The notes: generated by a model not told the origin, from the sequence alone. Numbered from the stretch's first letter, positions 34,941 to 48,234 are shown. The stretch: DNA of 64,000 nucleotides from Solen grandis (GCA_021229015.1 CM037784.1:67673013-67737012); one strand, 5' to 3'. Translations and numbers: made by a program.

Positions 34941-34949
34941 AGGCGTGTG
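34941..34949 (+). repeat. Target-site duplication, right
   Basis: aggcgtgtg, identical to 32962-32970. Confidence 0.8.
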
Positions 34950-35627
34950 AGCATGTGCTTTCTTCTGCGCATATATGTTCTCACTTCCGGTGTGGGCACA
35001 TTTCCTTTATCTTTACTTTAGAATAATTTACATTCTATATTTCCCCTTTAAATCCATAAACATTAAATATATTTCACTCATTTTTTTTTCATTTATATAT
35101 TTACATTTACTCCTTTCCATTTAATATATTATATTTCTTTAATAATAATTTTACATTTTATATTTTTCTTTTGGACCTTTAGCAGTTTCTAAATAAAATA
35201 CTGAAATTTTAGTCAAAGCTCAATTAAAATGTCTAGACAGCGTAGAGAAATTTTACGCGCCGTATTTGGAGTTAAAATATAGTCATTGTTCAACTACTGA
35301 ACGTCTGGGTGAAACGTGGACTTCCGTAAAATTATTTTCTGCTTTATTGCCTCACTGTCAAACACAATCTATCACAATGACTCGTCAGACATTTTTACAT
35401 AACACTGGCCTCAAAATAAATTCTACAAAAAGTGTGTACTCTACCGTTGTGTAATCCCCGTTGCTATGACAACTGACACCCCGTCAGGACTGCAGCAAGG
35501 CGCAACATTGCACTATGTGTTTTTGTTACATGTGACGTTATTTATTTCTTTTAAAACTTGCATAGTCATGCATAATGGACAAAAACATTTAAGAAACTAA
35601 AAATTAAAAGAAAATAGAAAATTATTA

Positions 35628-35630
<3 letters not shown>

Positions 35631-35670
<40 letters not shown>
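35631..35670. repeat. (GT)n microsatellite
   Basis: An uninterrupted GT run of 20 units. Confidence 0.85.
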
Positions 35671-35671
<1 letters not shown>

Positions 35672-36113
35672 GGAGATATATTTGTAGCTAAATAAACATG
35701 TCCTGTCCGGCTAAATAAATGTCACTTCCGTTTTATGTGCATCGGATACACTAAACAAGAAGGTTTGTGCGAGAAGTGGCGGATAATTGTTGTTGACATT
35801 TAAGAAGCGGTTAATTATGAAACCCAGACAAGACAACACACTTACAAACTTTGCTGTTCTCTGAAGACTTAAGAAAGATTCCAACGTTGATTTAAGATGT
35901 AGTCGAACCATCCTACTGTACTATAGATGGTGACATAAAAAGACATGTAAAACATTCAAGTATTTTAGGAACTTAAATCAATGACGACATATGTCGACAT
36001 TTCATTGGTTTTTAAGGAATTTATCAATGCATAACTTTTTGCTGTCCTACATTTGTAACCCGTGTTCATGAATTATTTACGAGCTTAATCACAGTCATCC
36101 GATTTACTGCTTT

Positions 36114-36117
<4 letters not shown>

Positions 36118-36145
<28 letters not shown>

Positions 36146-36172
36146 TTTATTTATTTTATTTATTTACTTATT
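36118..36172. repeat. (TTTA)n microsatellite
   Basis: Slightly imperfect TTTA tetranucleotides. Confidence 0.8.
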
Positions 36173-36214
36173 TTTAAGTGTCATTATCTGATCATATTGT
36201 TTGGTCGTGGCTTT

Positions 36215-36478
36215 TTGCTTGGGCTTAACGAGCCATCAACAGAATTTTAATCATTTATGTACTATGTTCTACATGAAAGATAGAACGCTGCATCACGCCA
36301 TAGACAAGAGACATAAAACAACGTCGTGATAAGGGTTTACCACTCCTGGAACAAACTTTATATACAAAGCGTCAAGTTCAAGAACTATGAACCCGTGCCA
36401 TTTTAACGACTTTTGTTTACCGCGAAATGGGATCGAACTCATGACGTTGCCGTCTCTCTTACCACTCAGTCACAAGGG
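36215..36478 (-). repeat. Degenerate SINE family A, minus orientation
   Basis: The right end is the complement of a tRNA-like head (gggatcgaactcatgacg, then taccactcagtcacaaggg). The interior still shows catcacgccatagacaag. Heavily diverged. Confidence 0.5.
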
Positions 36479-36641
36479 TATATCTTATTGAGTGCCATTT
36501 CAGCAAAATGTTTCATCATATAGCAATAGCAATGATTGGTTATATTGCCTTTATTCTGGCTTCAATATAAGCTTCACAACAGACAGAGTACACGATTGTA
36601 ATTTACGTATTCAATTAATTCAAAGACGCAGCTATGCCTTT

Positions 36642-36644
<3 letters not shown>

Positions 36645-36677
<33 letters not shown>
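36645..36677. repeat. (GT)n microsatellite
   Basis: An uninterrupted GT run of about 16 units. Confidence 0.85.
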
Positions 36678-36682
<5 letters not shown>

Positions 36683-36699
36683 TTATTTTTGTTAAAAAA

Positions 36700-38570
36700 A
36701 ATCCCCGGTCGTTCAGATATTAATGATCATTAAAGATTATTGGTGATGGTTTTCATTGTGATTAAAGGAAATTGTTTTTCATAAAATTTCATGTTAATGT
36801 TCACTCTCATTGTGAGCTCAAGACAAAATTTCCGCTGCCTGTCTCATGCAATTTTAAACTAACCATGTCTCGACGTTTAAAAAAAAGCCATCAAATTAAG
36901 CCAAAATGTAACAAAAAATGGAAGGGAGCCAAATGACCGGTCAACCTAATCGACTGTATTTACAGCAACCCAGACTAAAGCTTTGTTGCGTGTGATAGAA
37001 ACAATGCAAATACTGTAATGGTTTTGTTAGAACGTGTAGACTTAATGTCATGATTCTGATCTTAAGCCAGTGAAATGTCGGGACAGACGTTAAAGTAAGA
37101 TCAAATGGGACTTAACATTTAACAGGGACCCCGTTGGAAATAGGTTTTTCATGAAAATGAAAAACATAACGGCAATCTTACTACTCGGCCTTATCCGTCG
37201 GTGGTCGGATACAAGGGCGAGGTGTTCCGAATGACTTAACGGGTAACCGTGTGCGCTCTTCTTATTATAAATATTTAAATCAATTTCAAATTTAATGAAA
37301 ACTTAACTGTTATATAACAGCAAATTTAGTGCAATATAAATACATTTTAATATACTTTTACTAGTGAAATAGAAATATGTGATATATGGTTTTATTATGG
37401 TATTATATTAGGTTTATTATTGTGTATTGATGGACATATGCACAAATAAAGATAATAAAAAAAAAATATATATATTATAGTTACCTGACCACTTGATGGA
37501 CGGGACCGACACCGAAAGGACAAAGAGAGTACATGTACACGTTTGACCTAAATAAAGGAGAAATATAGGTCAATGACATGGGTTGAAGATTTTCCTGATA
37601 ATATTTCATATTATTTATCAACCGTTTTGTTACTACTTCTAATACTATCAATTACAGCAAATCCACTGGTCGCTTCATGATTTGAGTAACTGATGACATT
37701 GTCTGCTGGTTGAGCCCACTGCACAGATTTCATTGGTAGCTTGATGATTATATGGGGATTTTTGACCAATGAGCGTGCGTACTAGCTGGATTAACTACAG
37801 CAACAACACGATTTAATGCGGTTTTTTAATATTAAGAATGCGTACAAGATGAATTCTTGACATCTAATAAATTGGTCTCTTGTGCTACAATAAGTTGTAA
37901 GAACTTGGTTCCCAAATGATGTAAAATAAAAAAAAAAGTTTAAACTATATTACTATCATATCCATTTTTCGGCCGTTATGCCGTTTATTTTCACCCTGAC
38001 TTCCTATGAAACACACGGTAATGAAGCGGAATAAAATTAGGCTTTTCATTGGTTATCATATACTTTGCTAAATTCCCGTTGGTCATTGTAAAATTAGTCA
38101 AAAGAAAAGAAAGGAGGAGCGGAAATGAGTTCTTTAGATCTCTGTTTGTTTTAAAAGTTGAAGTTTTCTTCCCCTGCGAACGATTTGTCCCGAATAGCAA
38201 GACACTGCACCTTTTTAAGGTAAACTGAAAGAGTAGAACGTTAAAAAATAGGAAACACATAGATTTCGGAATTGATTGTTCGACCCTGACAGATCCTTTA
38301 TTCAACAAAAACGTAACATCCGGTTTCGTTTTGTAGCCCGCGAAACGAAGTCTAATGCGCAGATGTTTTAAGGCTGTAAGTGTCTACCAGGATTGTACAA
38401 ATTATTTGGATCCGTGGTATTTCAAAGAGCTGCACTGACACAGGAATTACACAACTAATAAACCAACAACAAAATTTATTACATGTTAAACCATTCAGAC
38501 ACTAATCACCAAGCTGGTTACCACGACCGAGTATTTTATTTAGAGATATTTCTTGTTTTATGTATTTTAT
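36700..38570. other. Non-coding stretch
   Basis: At 37185-37255 there is an inverse, diverged match to the repeat at 17660-17790 (cgtcggtggtcgg, gaggtgttccgaatgactta). A minus frame at 37991-38308 lacks recognised similarity. No gene is supported. Confidence 0.35.
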
Positions 38571-38574
38571 TGTC

Positions 38575-38870
38575 TGTTTGTTGTGTTTAACATCTCGCAG
38601 ACAGTATTTCAGTCATTACGAGACAATATCTACTTGTGACAGATATAGTGCTGCCAAACTGCAGTATCACACCGTAGACATGTTGCATGATATCACACCC
38701 AGTCACAACATCTTGACACCAGACCAACCAGTTCTGGAATTACCCTTTTATGCTGAGCGCCAAGCAAGGGTGCTATACCAATTCTATTTTTACGACGTTG
38801 GTATGTCACGGCTGGGGATCGAACCCACGATCTCCCGTTGCGAACGCTCTAACCGCTTGGTCACCGGGGA
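38575..38870 (-). repeat. SINE family A, full length, minus orientation
   Basis: From left to right: tail complement (gacagtatttcagtcatt), core complement (cagtatcacaccgtagacat, tatgctgagcgccaagcaag) and tRNA-like head complement (gggatcgaacccacgatctc, ending cttggtcaccggggac). A well-preserved copy. Confidence 0.75.
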
Positions 38871-39945
38871 CTGTGTATTTTCATTGTGAATAAATACTCC
38901 CAAATACACTATCTATACGTGTGTAATACAGAATATTACAAAATCTACAATTACAACTGATGCATTATAGTATATTAGTTATATATTCGTTTTTTGATAT
39001 ATTGTGTTTGAGCATTCGTCAAATGCTAAACTGGTCCTACTTTTTTTAGTAACTTTCTTTTCTTCATTTAATGGATTAATTAAATGTTGTAATTAAACTT
39101 CATTAAATATTTGTTTGTGGTTATCAATAATTCAAATGTTCAGGTATTATCAAAAATACATATATCGTCATTTAGATAAAGGGGAAATACGCATGTACTG
39201 GTATGTATGTGATCATATATATCAAACGACACAGGATAGCATTTTTCATGATGCGGAAAATAATCAAATATAACGTATATTTTTAATGTCTTTCTTTATA
39301 ACATTTACAAAATGAAAGTAGACCAAAAAGCATTGTTTTCCTGAATATCTGAGTTGAATGTTTTAAGATTAAAGTATTCGAAACGGTGATCAAATCAAAT
39401 AGAATAATTCGTTCGCTAAGACCTTTTTCTCTGTATGCAGTAAAGTCGCAATAAACTAAACACGGAAGGAAATCAATTAGCTATTCTTTTGACCTTGTCT
39501 TAAAAAATAAAGATCCATGAAAAACAGGACTACGTTCGGTAGCCGTTGCTGCTTGGAACGCTGTCAAGTCAACCTAGTGCGTGCATGATGAAATGCATTT
39601 TTTTTTGTGCTAAATCTTGAATGTCATTTATTTCGTCGTAAAAATACAAATAATTTGAGTGCGAGACCAACTCGCTTCGTAGAAATTAATATCTGCACAA
39701 TATCTCCCCAGTGGCATTGACTTCACCGATTTTCACATTAAAATTGGAATGTTGGCCATGCGTAGTAATACAATTAAATAAGTTCAATTTTAGGTCAGTT
39801 GAATTAAACAAAAATGTATCACTGTAATTGAAAAGTACCGTCTGGTATCTTTGGTATCTTCCTTAGACCTCTTGATCGCTGCACTCTCGTGTGTAGAGTT
39901 GCTTGTATTTGCTCGGATGTTTAAACTGATCTAAACGCACAAGAG

Positions 39946-40434
39946 ATGTGTTTAAAAGAGTATGATTTTAGGTGGCATCTATTACCGTACTTAATTTACA
40001 AAATTATCACCTTTTCCCCATACCATTTGTTCATATGTCAAAAAACGTTTAAGTCGATTTTAACCTTCGAGAAGTGCCTTGATATAGTTCCAAATAAGCT
40101 TAGATATTTTCATTCCAGGTTGCGTTTATCGTCACATCCGCTAAAAATTGAGTCGGTATGGTAGAAATAGAATAGATAGAAATTGTAGATATTTTATTTA
40201 TTGTGATAAAAATGATATAGAAGATGAGTACCATTTCATTTTAATTTGTAAAGCTTATAAAGAAATCAGAAAACGTCATGTTGATAAAAGATTCTAGGTA
40301 AAACCTAATTTTGTAAAATTGTGCGAGATGTAAAATTCTGATAAAAAGACTGTATTGGTAAATCTATCTAAATATATTAAAGAAGATCTAGAACAACGTA
40401 GAAGTATTACATCTCGATTTACTCTCGCCTTATA
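39946..40434 (+). pseudogene. Non-LTR retrotransposon reverse transcriptase C-terminus, frameshifted
   Basis: The frame first reads NKLRYFHSRLRLSSHPLKIE, then is interrupted by a frameshift and stops. It resumes as CDKNDIEDEYHFILICKAYK and later NLSKYIKEDLEQRRSI up to a stop at 40432. The Cys...His-x4-Cys arrangement and flanks match the remnant at 5027-5443. This is a decayed copy of the same kind of LINE, 5'-truncated. Confidence 0.6.
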
Positions 40435-40685
40435 GTTCATCTTGATTAAATTACTGAGTATTTTGTTCAAATTTCATCTAAATCCTTACATTCAAATACA
40501 TACCAACATACTTCATGAGTGTTATTATTTATATGTTTGAAATGATGTAATGTTATCCAAAATTTAGTATTTTGTTTGCTTGTTTATCACGTCTACACGT
40601 GTATGTAGGACTGCCTACATACGAAGCGCGAGGGTACGAGCGCGCGCAGGAAATGTGTGTGTGGGGGGGGGGAGGGTGTTCTGTT

Positions 40686-43162
40686 CTGTAAGGGGGACTA
40701 CAATGAATTAACAGTTATCATAACAGTCTGTAAGGGGGACGACATCACATTAACAGTCTGTAAGGGGGACTACAACATATTAACAGTCTGTAAGGGGGAC
40801 TAAAACACATTAACAGTTTGTAAATGGGACTACAACAAATTTAAGGGACTAAGGGGGACGACAACACATTAACAGTCTGTAAGGGGGACTACAATACATT
40901 AATAGCCTGTAAGGGGGACTACAACATTAACAGTCTGTAAGGGGGACTACAATACTTAACAGTCTGTAAGGGGGGCGACAACAAATTAACAGTCTGTAAG
41001 GGGGACTACAATACATTAACAGTCTGTAATTGGGACTACAACAAATAAAGGGACTAAGGGGGACTACAAGGGTTCAACACATTTACAGTCTGTAAGGGGG
41101 ACAACAACATTAAAATTGTAAGGGAGACTACAATACATTAGCAGTCTGTAATGTACTACAACACATTTACAGTCTCTAAGGGGGACTAAAACACATTTAC
41201 AGTCTCTAAGGGGGACTACAACACATTAACAATCTGTAAGGGGGACGACAACACATTAACAGTCTGTAAGGGGGACTACAACACATTAACAGTCTGTAAG
41301 GGGGACTACAATACATTAATAGCCTGTAAGGGGGACTACAACATATGAACAGTATGTAAGGTGGACAACAATGAATTAACAATTTACATAACAGTCTGTA
41401 AGGGCGACATCAGCAATTTTACAGTCTGTAAGGGGGACGACAACACATTAACAGTCTTCAAAGGGGACTACAACACATTTACCGTCTGTAAGGGGGACTT
41501 CAACACATTAACAGTCTGTAAGGGGGACTACAACACATTAACAATCTGTAAGGGGGACGACAACACATTAACAGTCTGTAAGGGCGACATCAACACATTA
41601 ACAATCTGTAAGGGAGACTACAATACATTAGCAGTCTGTAAGTGGGACTACAATGAATTAACAATTAACAGAACAGTATGTAAGGGCGACATCAACACAT
41701 TAACAGTCTGTAAGGGGGACTACAAATCATAAACAGTCTGTAAGGGGGACTTCAATGAATTTACAATTAACAGAACAGTCTGTAAGGGCGATATCAACAC
41801 ATTAAGGGGGACTACAACACATTTACAATCTGTAAGGGGGACTACAACACATTAATAGTCTGTTAGGGGGACTAAAACACATACACTGTCTGTTTAGGGG
41901 ACTAAAACACATTAACGGGTGTAATTTGGACTAAAACTAATTAAGGGAATAAGGGGCATTAAAACACATTCACAGTCTGTAAGGGGTACGACAACACATT
42001 AACAGTCTGTAAGGGGGACTACAACACATTAACAGTATGTAAGGGGGACTACAACACATTAACATTCTTTAATTGGGACGACAATACATTAACAGTCTGT
42101 AAGGGGGACGACAATACATAAACAGTCTGTAAGGGGGACTTCAATGAATTTACAATTAACAGAAAAGTCTGCAAGGGCGATATCAACACATTAAGGGGGA
42201 CTACATTTGGGGAACACTAACAGTATGTATGGGGGACTACAACACATTAACAGTCTGTAAGGGGGACGACAATGAATTAACAATTAACATAACAGTCTGT
42301 AAGGGCGACATCAACACATTTAAAGTCTGTAAGAGGGGACTACAACACATTAACAGTCTGTAAGGGGGACTACAACACATTAACAGTCTGTAAAGGGATT
42401 ACAACACATTTACAGTCTGTAAGGAGGACTACAACATATAAACAGTCTGTAAGTGGGACTACAACACATTAACAGTCTGTAAGGGGTGACGACAACACAT
42501 TAACAGTCTGTAAGGGCGACATCAACACATTAACAATCTGTAAGGGAGACTACAATACATTAGCAGTAAAAATGAACGTCTGTAAGTGGGACTACAACAC
42601 ATTAACAGTCTGTAAGTGGGACTACAACACATTTCCAATCTGTAAGTGGGACTACAACACATTTACAGTCTGTAAGGGGGACTAAAACACATTTACAGTC
42701 TGTAAGGGGGACTACAACATATTAACTGTCTGTAAGTGGGACTACAACACATTAACAGTCTGTAAGGGGGACTACAACATATTAACAGTCTGTAAGGGGG
42801 ACTACAACACATTAACAGTCTGTAAGGGGGACTTCAACATATGAACAGTCTGTAAGTGGGACTACAACACATTTACAGTCTGTAATGGGGACTACAACAC
42901 ATTAACAGTCTGTAAAGGGGACTACAACACATTAACAGTCTGTAAGGGGGACTACAACACATTAACCGTCTCTAAGTGGGACTTCAACACATTAACCGTC
43001 TCTAAGGGGGACTACAACACATTAACAGTCTGTAAGGGGGACTACAACACATTAACAGTCTGTAAGGGGGACTACAACACATTAACAGTCTGTAAGGGGA
43101 CGACAACACATAAACAGTCTGTAAGGGAGACGACAACACATTAACAGTCTGTAAGGGGGACG
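40686..43162. repeat. 30-bp minisatellite, about 80 copies over 2.5 kb
   Basis: Tandem units run acacattaacagtctgtaag then ggggactaca, with frequent variants (gacgaca, tgggac, short deletions, occasional dropped half-units). One strand carries a run of five G in nearly every unit. Because the period is ten codons, a repetitive frame (NTLTVCKGDY) stays open at 41361-41732, but it is closed elsewhere and is not considered a gene. Confidence 0.9.
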
Positions 43163-43554
43163 GGCTGCAAAGCCACCAGAATTTCTGCTCTTTTTAATTT
43201 GGCATAAATATTGTGTTTCATCTCGTATTTAAATGGTCTGAAGAGTTTTTTTCAATAATTTTAAATTTCTTTTCCATTTTATGTGGGAAAACCCTTTAAA
43301 AACATAGCGGCATTCTTTTTGACGTTACACCCAATTATGGGAAATAAGTTGTATCCACTAACATCTCCTGAAAAATTAGGCTCGGTAGGTCGGCTAAACT
43401 GTTTTATTTTTATTTTTCCCATTTTTACCTTTTTTTTAGAGGAATTGACGACTTGCCATCGATAAATTCTCTTCTATATTTTTAAAAGGCCTTTTATTCC
43501 GTGTGACCATGCCAGTTTCAAACATTTTCATGACAGCAATAATACTCACTCAGC

Positions 43555-43745
43555 CCCTCACCGGATGAGTTCGAATCCCGGCAGGGTCATTCGGATTTTC
43601 ATGAAGCCTTCCAGCTGTTGGAGGTAGGTTGGTGGTTCTACCCGGATGCCTCCGTGCAATCGGGGTCTTCCTCCACCTGTAATTAGCTGGACGTCGCTAT
43701 ATGACTGAAATACTGTCGAAGGGACGGTATACTCAAATAGTCAAG
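43555..43745 (+). repeat. SINE family B, reference copy
   Basis: Starts inside a tRNA-like head with B box gttcgaatccc. The body is unlike family A (cattcggattttcatgaagc, then ggtggttctacccggatgcc). It ends with the same 3' motif, tatgactgaaatactgtcg. Two SINE families thus share a tail. Confidence 0.6.
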
Positions 43746-43749
43746 TCAT

Positions 43750-45240
43750 GACAGCAAACACATACTCACGAACTCTGAATGATTTCTCGTATGTTTGGTA
43801 TTCCTCTGAATCTGACAAAAATGCAGTTTTCTTCTCCGAATCGAGGCAAAATATGTTACTTGTGACAGCTTATAATGACCTTATGTACCACGTCGTATGA
43901 CTACACTGCTAATTTCTACACCACTTTTATTCGTTTATTTTTTGTCTAATTGTAGAAAATACCAATTTGACAAAAAAGGGTGCAAGTGGGAAAAGGGTTC
44001 ATTTGGATTCCGCTCACTTAGTGATACTAAGGACCACCTAAAGGTCGTGCCGTAAGTACTGTGCAGATAAATATTAACCAAGTGTCCGCCATTACTGTGC
44101 GGTTATCCTAATAACAGCATGTTCCGCCATTACAATGCGGTTATCTGGATTACTGCGCGGTTTTTCATCAGTTATTGCATGGGCGTGGATACTCCGCCCA
44201 CTAAAACGTGTGCGGTATAGAATTAAACATAAGTACTTTTCTACAGAAAACTACCAAACGTTACAAGCGAAAATACAACACAATACATGTACTACATTGC
44301 AATGATTATAGTTGAAATGAAGCTTTCACATCATGTCAAATTATCTTATGAATTATCTTTAAAGGGTGACCGTTTAATTGTAAAATCGCATTAAATGTGT
44401 GGCGCTTGAAAGCACGACACTATGAACTGATTTTTTCTGATAGTGAATGAAAAACGGTCTGAAAATGACATATATAAATATTGCAATTACGTATTGTATG
44501 CTAGTTTCATGCTTTATTTAATGAGTCTTTTCACACTTATGTTTTCCCCTTTTTTTTTCGTAGTTTTAAACTTCTTCATGTTGACTAGCAACCTCGTTCA
44601 CGAACATTTCATTGTCATTATCCAAAAGCATGTAATAACGTTCACTTCAATTATTATTTTCCTGTTGTTGTTTTTTAACCGAAAGACACATACTTTTGTC
44701 TTTTCCAGTTTAAACTCGTAGCTATGAATTAAAACGCTTTAATCGCGTTATTCGGGTACTCCTTGATAAAGCATGCAATTAAATGAATAATACGTAGACC
44801 AAATATCGTTTTCTGAGGCAAACATGACCGATTTCTAAAATCTGTACGCCGAGCGAAATATACAGAATATTATCTGGAAATTAGTCCCTCGTGAATAGAA
44901 AATGGTAGTTTTATCATGACGGAATGAAAGGAGGGTCCGTACATCAATACCATGTAGTCATCAGATAGTGAAGTTACGCGAAGGGCAGTTGGACATTTAC
45001 CGCATTTTTAGCAATTTAATAAAGGGACATAATTTCTGATTCATTTTTTTTTCCAGTTATTGATTAAAAGTAGAGTCATTAAACGATTAATGTTGTTAAA
45101 CGGGGTGGGTGTTTATTTTTGTAAATGAAAATTGGAATACACGTAAGATAGTGTCTTATCGTAAACACACGTCACATTACATTATAGGATTTCTTTTCCT
45201 AAAACTTGTGATCCAAGTCATAAATCAGTCATAAATGGGG
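43750..45240. other. Non-coding stretch
   Basis: A short inverted CG-richer patch near 44090-44200 repeats ccgccattac and gcgg. A 92-codon plus frame at 44443 is hydrophobic without recognised similarity. No gene is supported. Confidence 0.35.
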
Positions 45241-45244
45241 GTCG

Positions 45245-45286
<42 letters not shown>

Positions 45287-46612
45287 GTTTATTCAGGTTA
45301 AAACACACACATTTACAAATATATACATTCAGTTCAAATTATTAAATAGTAATTACAGCGTTTAAAAACACTTCAAAATCAACTATATTTATCACAGACT
45401 ATAAAAAAATAATTCAAAGAATGAATCAATTTTACTATTACAGCTAATGTAAAAAATTATGTTTACAAAACCATATAATAGAAACATAAACTTTTGGAAA
45501 ATATCATATATGTATGGGTCCAAATCAGTGCAACAGTAATATAGTTAGCGTTATTAGCCTAGGATTGCCTTAAAAGCTGTGAAGCTTATTTCCAATGGGG
45601 ACCTTGGCTTAATATACTTACTATTACCATTTTAAAATAAAAGCTAATCTAAAAAAGGGAGAGAGAAAAAAGACTTTGGAATTTGGAAACTTACCTCTTA
45701 TATAGTTTCTATAATATAGCTGACATCGAAAATTACTTTATACAATTTATTAAAATCAGCAAGAACAACCTATATTGATTTGCTAGTTTTAATAATGACT
45801 CTTAACATTTTTTTAATTCATTATTTTCTTAAGTTTCTTTATATCATCAGACAGGGAATTCCAATCATTGATTTCACTTTACTATTACATTTGGGCACTC
45901 TTAAATGGTACATCTTTGCTCTAGTGGAGTAAGAATGTATATCCTGTATTGGTACAAAGTCTTCTTTTATGTATGAGGGAGATTCATTATTAGCAATTTT
46001 AAAAAGATGATTTAGGCGCAATTGTTTGTTTCTATTTTCAATATTTAATAAAGACATCTCAGCGAGGTTAGTCTGATTTACCCTTTCTCTTGGATTCATG
46101 CCATTTATAAATCTAACAATCTTATTTTGACAAATTTGCAACTTATCTCTAAGACCCTTGTTTAAACTTAGATACCAGAAAGAACAATCATAATCTAAAT
46201 GACATTGAATTAAAGCAAAACTAAGATATCTTCTTGTCTTTGATTGTCTATACAAAAATTTAAGGCGTGAGTTAACTTTGCTAACAATATTACCAACAAT
46301 AGTTTCTCCAGATAATGAGTTATCAATAGTGACTCCAAGATACTTAACATTCTGTGTGGATTCAATGATATGTCCATTGGGGTAGTTATTTATGAAACAT
46401 GAAATATTCATGTTGAAAAGGCCGACAATTCTTTTTAAAAATTTATCAAATTTGAATGGATATTTTAGCCATTTCTTGTGCCGTTTTAAATAACAGTGAT
46501 ATATAGCTTCAGACGGGAATCCAGCATGTATATATTTCTCTTTCCTTATGATAAGAAGGCTATCCCGTAACAACAGCGAAGAAAAGTCATCAGTAGGCAA
46601 GCTTAATTCTCT
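45240..46612 (-). mobile_element. 5'-truncated CR1/Jockey-like LINE with (ATCA)n tail
   Basis: Covers the reverse-transcriptase remnant at 45839-46600 and about 550 bp of 3' region. It ends on its 3' side in a tetranucleotide run, (TTGA)n on the plus strand at 45246-45287. A short microsatellite instead of poly(A) is typical of CR1/L2-type LINE tails. The 5' end is truncated near 46612. Confidence 0.65.
45839..46600 (-). pseudogene. Reverse transcriptase C-terminal part (LINE)
   Basis: A 253-residue open frame. Its central part, VKYLGVTIDNSLSGETIVG, then SRLKFLYRQSK, then CQNKIVRFINGMNPRE, is the thumb and post-polymerase region found in many invertebrate Jockey/CR1-like LINEs. The catalytic FADD-type motif and the fingers/palm are missing because the copy starts after them. 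The frame is still open, so the insertion is fairly young. Confidence 0.75.
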
Positions 46613-47440
46613 ATTCGCATTAAAGCAACAAAAAAAATCCCTCTCGATTTATTTAAGTGTCTATTACCCATTTATCATAAACACAGAAGCGACAAATGCC
46701 ATCGGAATGTTTTTCCTTGATTAGGTCACAACATAATTCAATACACAGTAATTGTCACGACTAAGTGGATTTAACGGTTATCGCGGTTTTCACCTTCCAA
46801 TGTCACGTGATATAATAGATATACTTCTTTATTGCTTTTTTTCCTGTGAACCGACTGTCAGGGGATAACCGAAAGGCATATTTCAGAGGTCTGAGAACGA
46901 TTCTGTAAATAAATGGGCTCTTTGTCGGGGATTATTTGTTTTGGAAATAGGCTTCGAAAGTCCGTTTATTTACAAAGATATTGTGTTCATACTACATGTA
47001 TAAACGGCAATAGAATAAAAACAGAAATGGCTGTCTTAGACTCTATAGTTTTGTGTTCTTAAGTAAATATAATGACTGTCAATTTCAATTCATCTTCGCG
47101 TCTTTTTAGTGAAATAAACACTTCGCATAGATCTGTACAAAATATATACCTTGCGTGTAATGTTTCCTTTAAAGTCAGATTTGGTCTGCCCTGGGTTGGG
47201 ATAATTCAATGGAGAAATGTGTCACAGTATTTTGACACGTGTGATATTTAGAGTGAAATATCTTTGTCACATTTGTGTTAATATTGTTTGAACTTTGAGA
47301 AAATAATAAAATGAAAACAAATGTATCATTATAAATAGATATGTCTTGTGAATAAAGGTTTTCATTTCATCATTCTAAAAGGGGCATCGTATTATGTTTG
47401 TTTGGTTGGTTGTTTATATGTTTGTTTGTTGGGTTTAACG
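46613..47440. other. Non-coding stretch
   Basis: No gene, repeat or exon I can support. Confidence 0.4.
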
Positions 47441-47462
47441 TCTCACCGGCAGTCGTATTATG

Positions 47463-47648
47463 TATTGGTTCATGAGGGCATGTGTGTGGGTAAATTCTTT
47501 TAGTAATTACACTCAGAGTTATCTATTACTTTGTACTTTAGTAAATATTTGCAGTAGGTAAGTTGTGCTGTTCTCCGACAACTCTCGTTTCCTTATTGAA
47601 TTGTTCTATCTGTTTCGTATGTCTGATTGTCACAAAGCACCCATGATC
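47463..47648 (+). repeat. Direct repeat, copy 1 (~180 bp)
   Basis: Shares long identical stretches with 48592-48772: aaatatttgcagtaggtaag, then ctgttctccgacaactctcg, then cacaaagcaccca. The copies are about 1.13 kb apart in the same orientation. Confidence 0.7.
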
Positions 47649-48234
47649 TAAGACGTCAACAATACTTCAGTTGTTGTATACCAGCTAAAGCAATACATCG
47701 CCTTTACACCAGGGACTGGTTTCCGGGTCCATAGTCTGGTTCTAGACATATTAGAACAATATATAATTCATCAAACGTCTGAACTGCGGGGGACCAGCCA
47801 CCAGACGGGACACTTCCGGCGGCCATGATCTATCAAATGACGGGGTTTTACCAAATACGGACCGATGCAATGAGTATTTATGAATGAGCACATTGATGTG
47901 TCAGACGCCATTAGATGGAATTAGTTTCAGATAAAAAAAAATATGGCGGTTTAAGATATGTAAAAAAACAAAAACAGAAAAAAAAAACATAAACTGTTTA
48001 CTCGGTCATGAATAAAAAAACTAAACACTTGGTAATTGTTTACACTAGCGGTACATGTCTAATGTATATTTATAAATGTTTAAAGAAACAAGGGTATTTT
48101 TATCATTTATGGTGCTGCAACACGCTGAGGACGCAAAATCTCGAAACCATTCTTAGGTTTTGTTTCATAGATACAATGTGGCTAATTATAATCTTTCCAT
48201 GAATTTTGAGCCGAGATATTGTCCGAGCAATTAA

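Larger units (their letters stand above)
34950..36210. other. Non-coding stretch
   Basis: AT-rich. It includes the (GT)n run and, at about 36118-36172, a (TTTA)n tract. Short frames at 35266 and 35711 have no recognised similarity and no paired exons. Confidence 0.35.

Noticed and set aside
37991..38308. 105-codon minus frame
   Set aside because: No domain, signal peptide or paired exon. The length is within chance expectation for this amount of sequence.
41361..41732. 123-codon frame of CKGD repeats
   Set aside because: Product of a 30-bp minisatellite whose period is divisible by three. The array is closed by stops on both sides and has no conserved start or splice sites.
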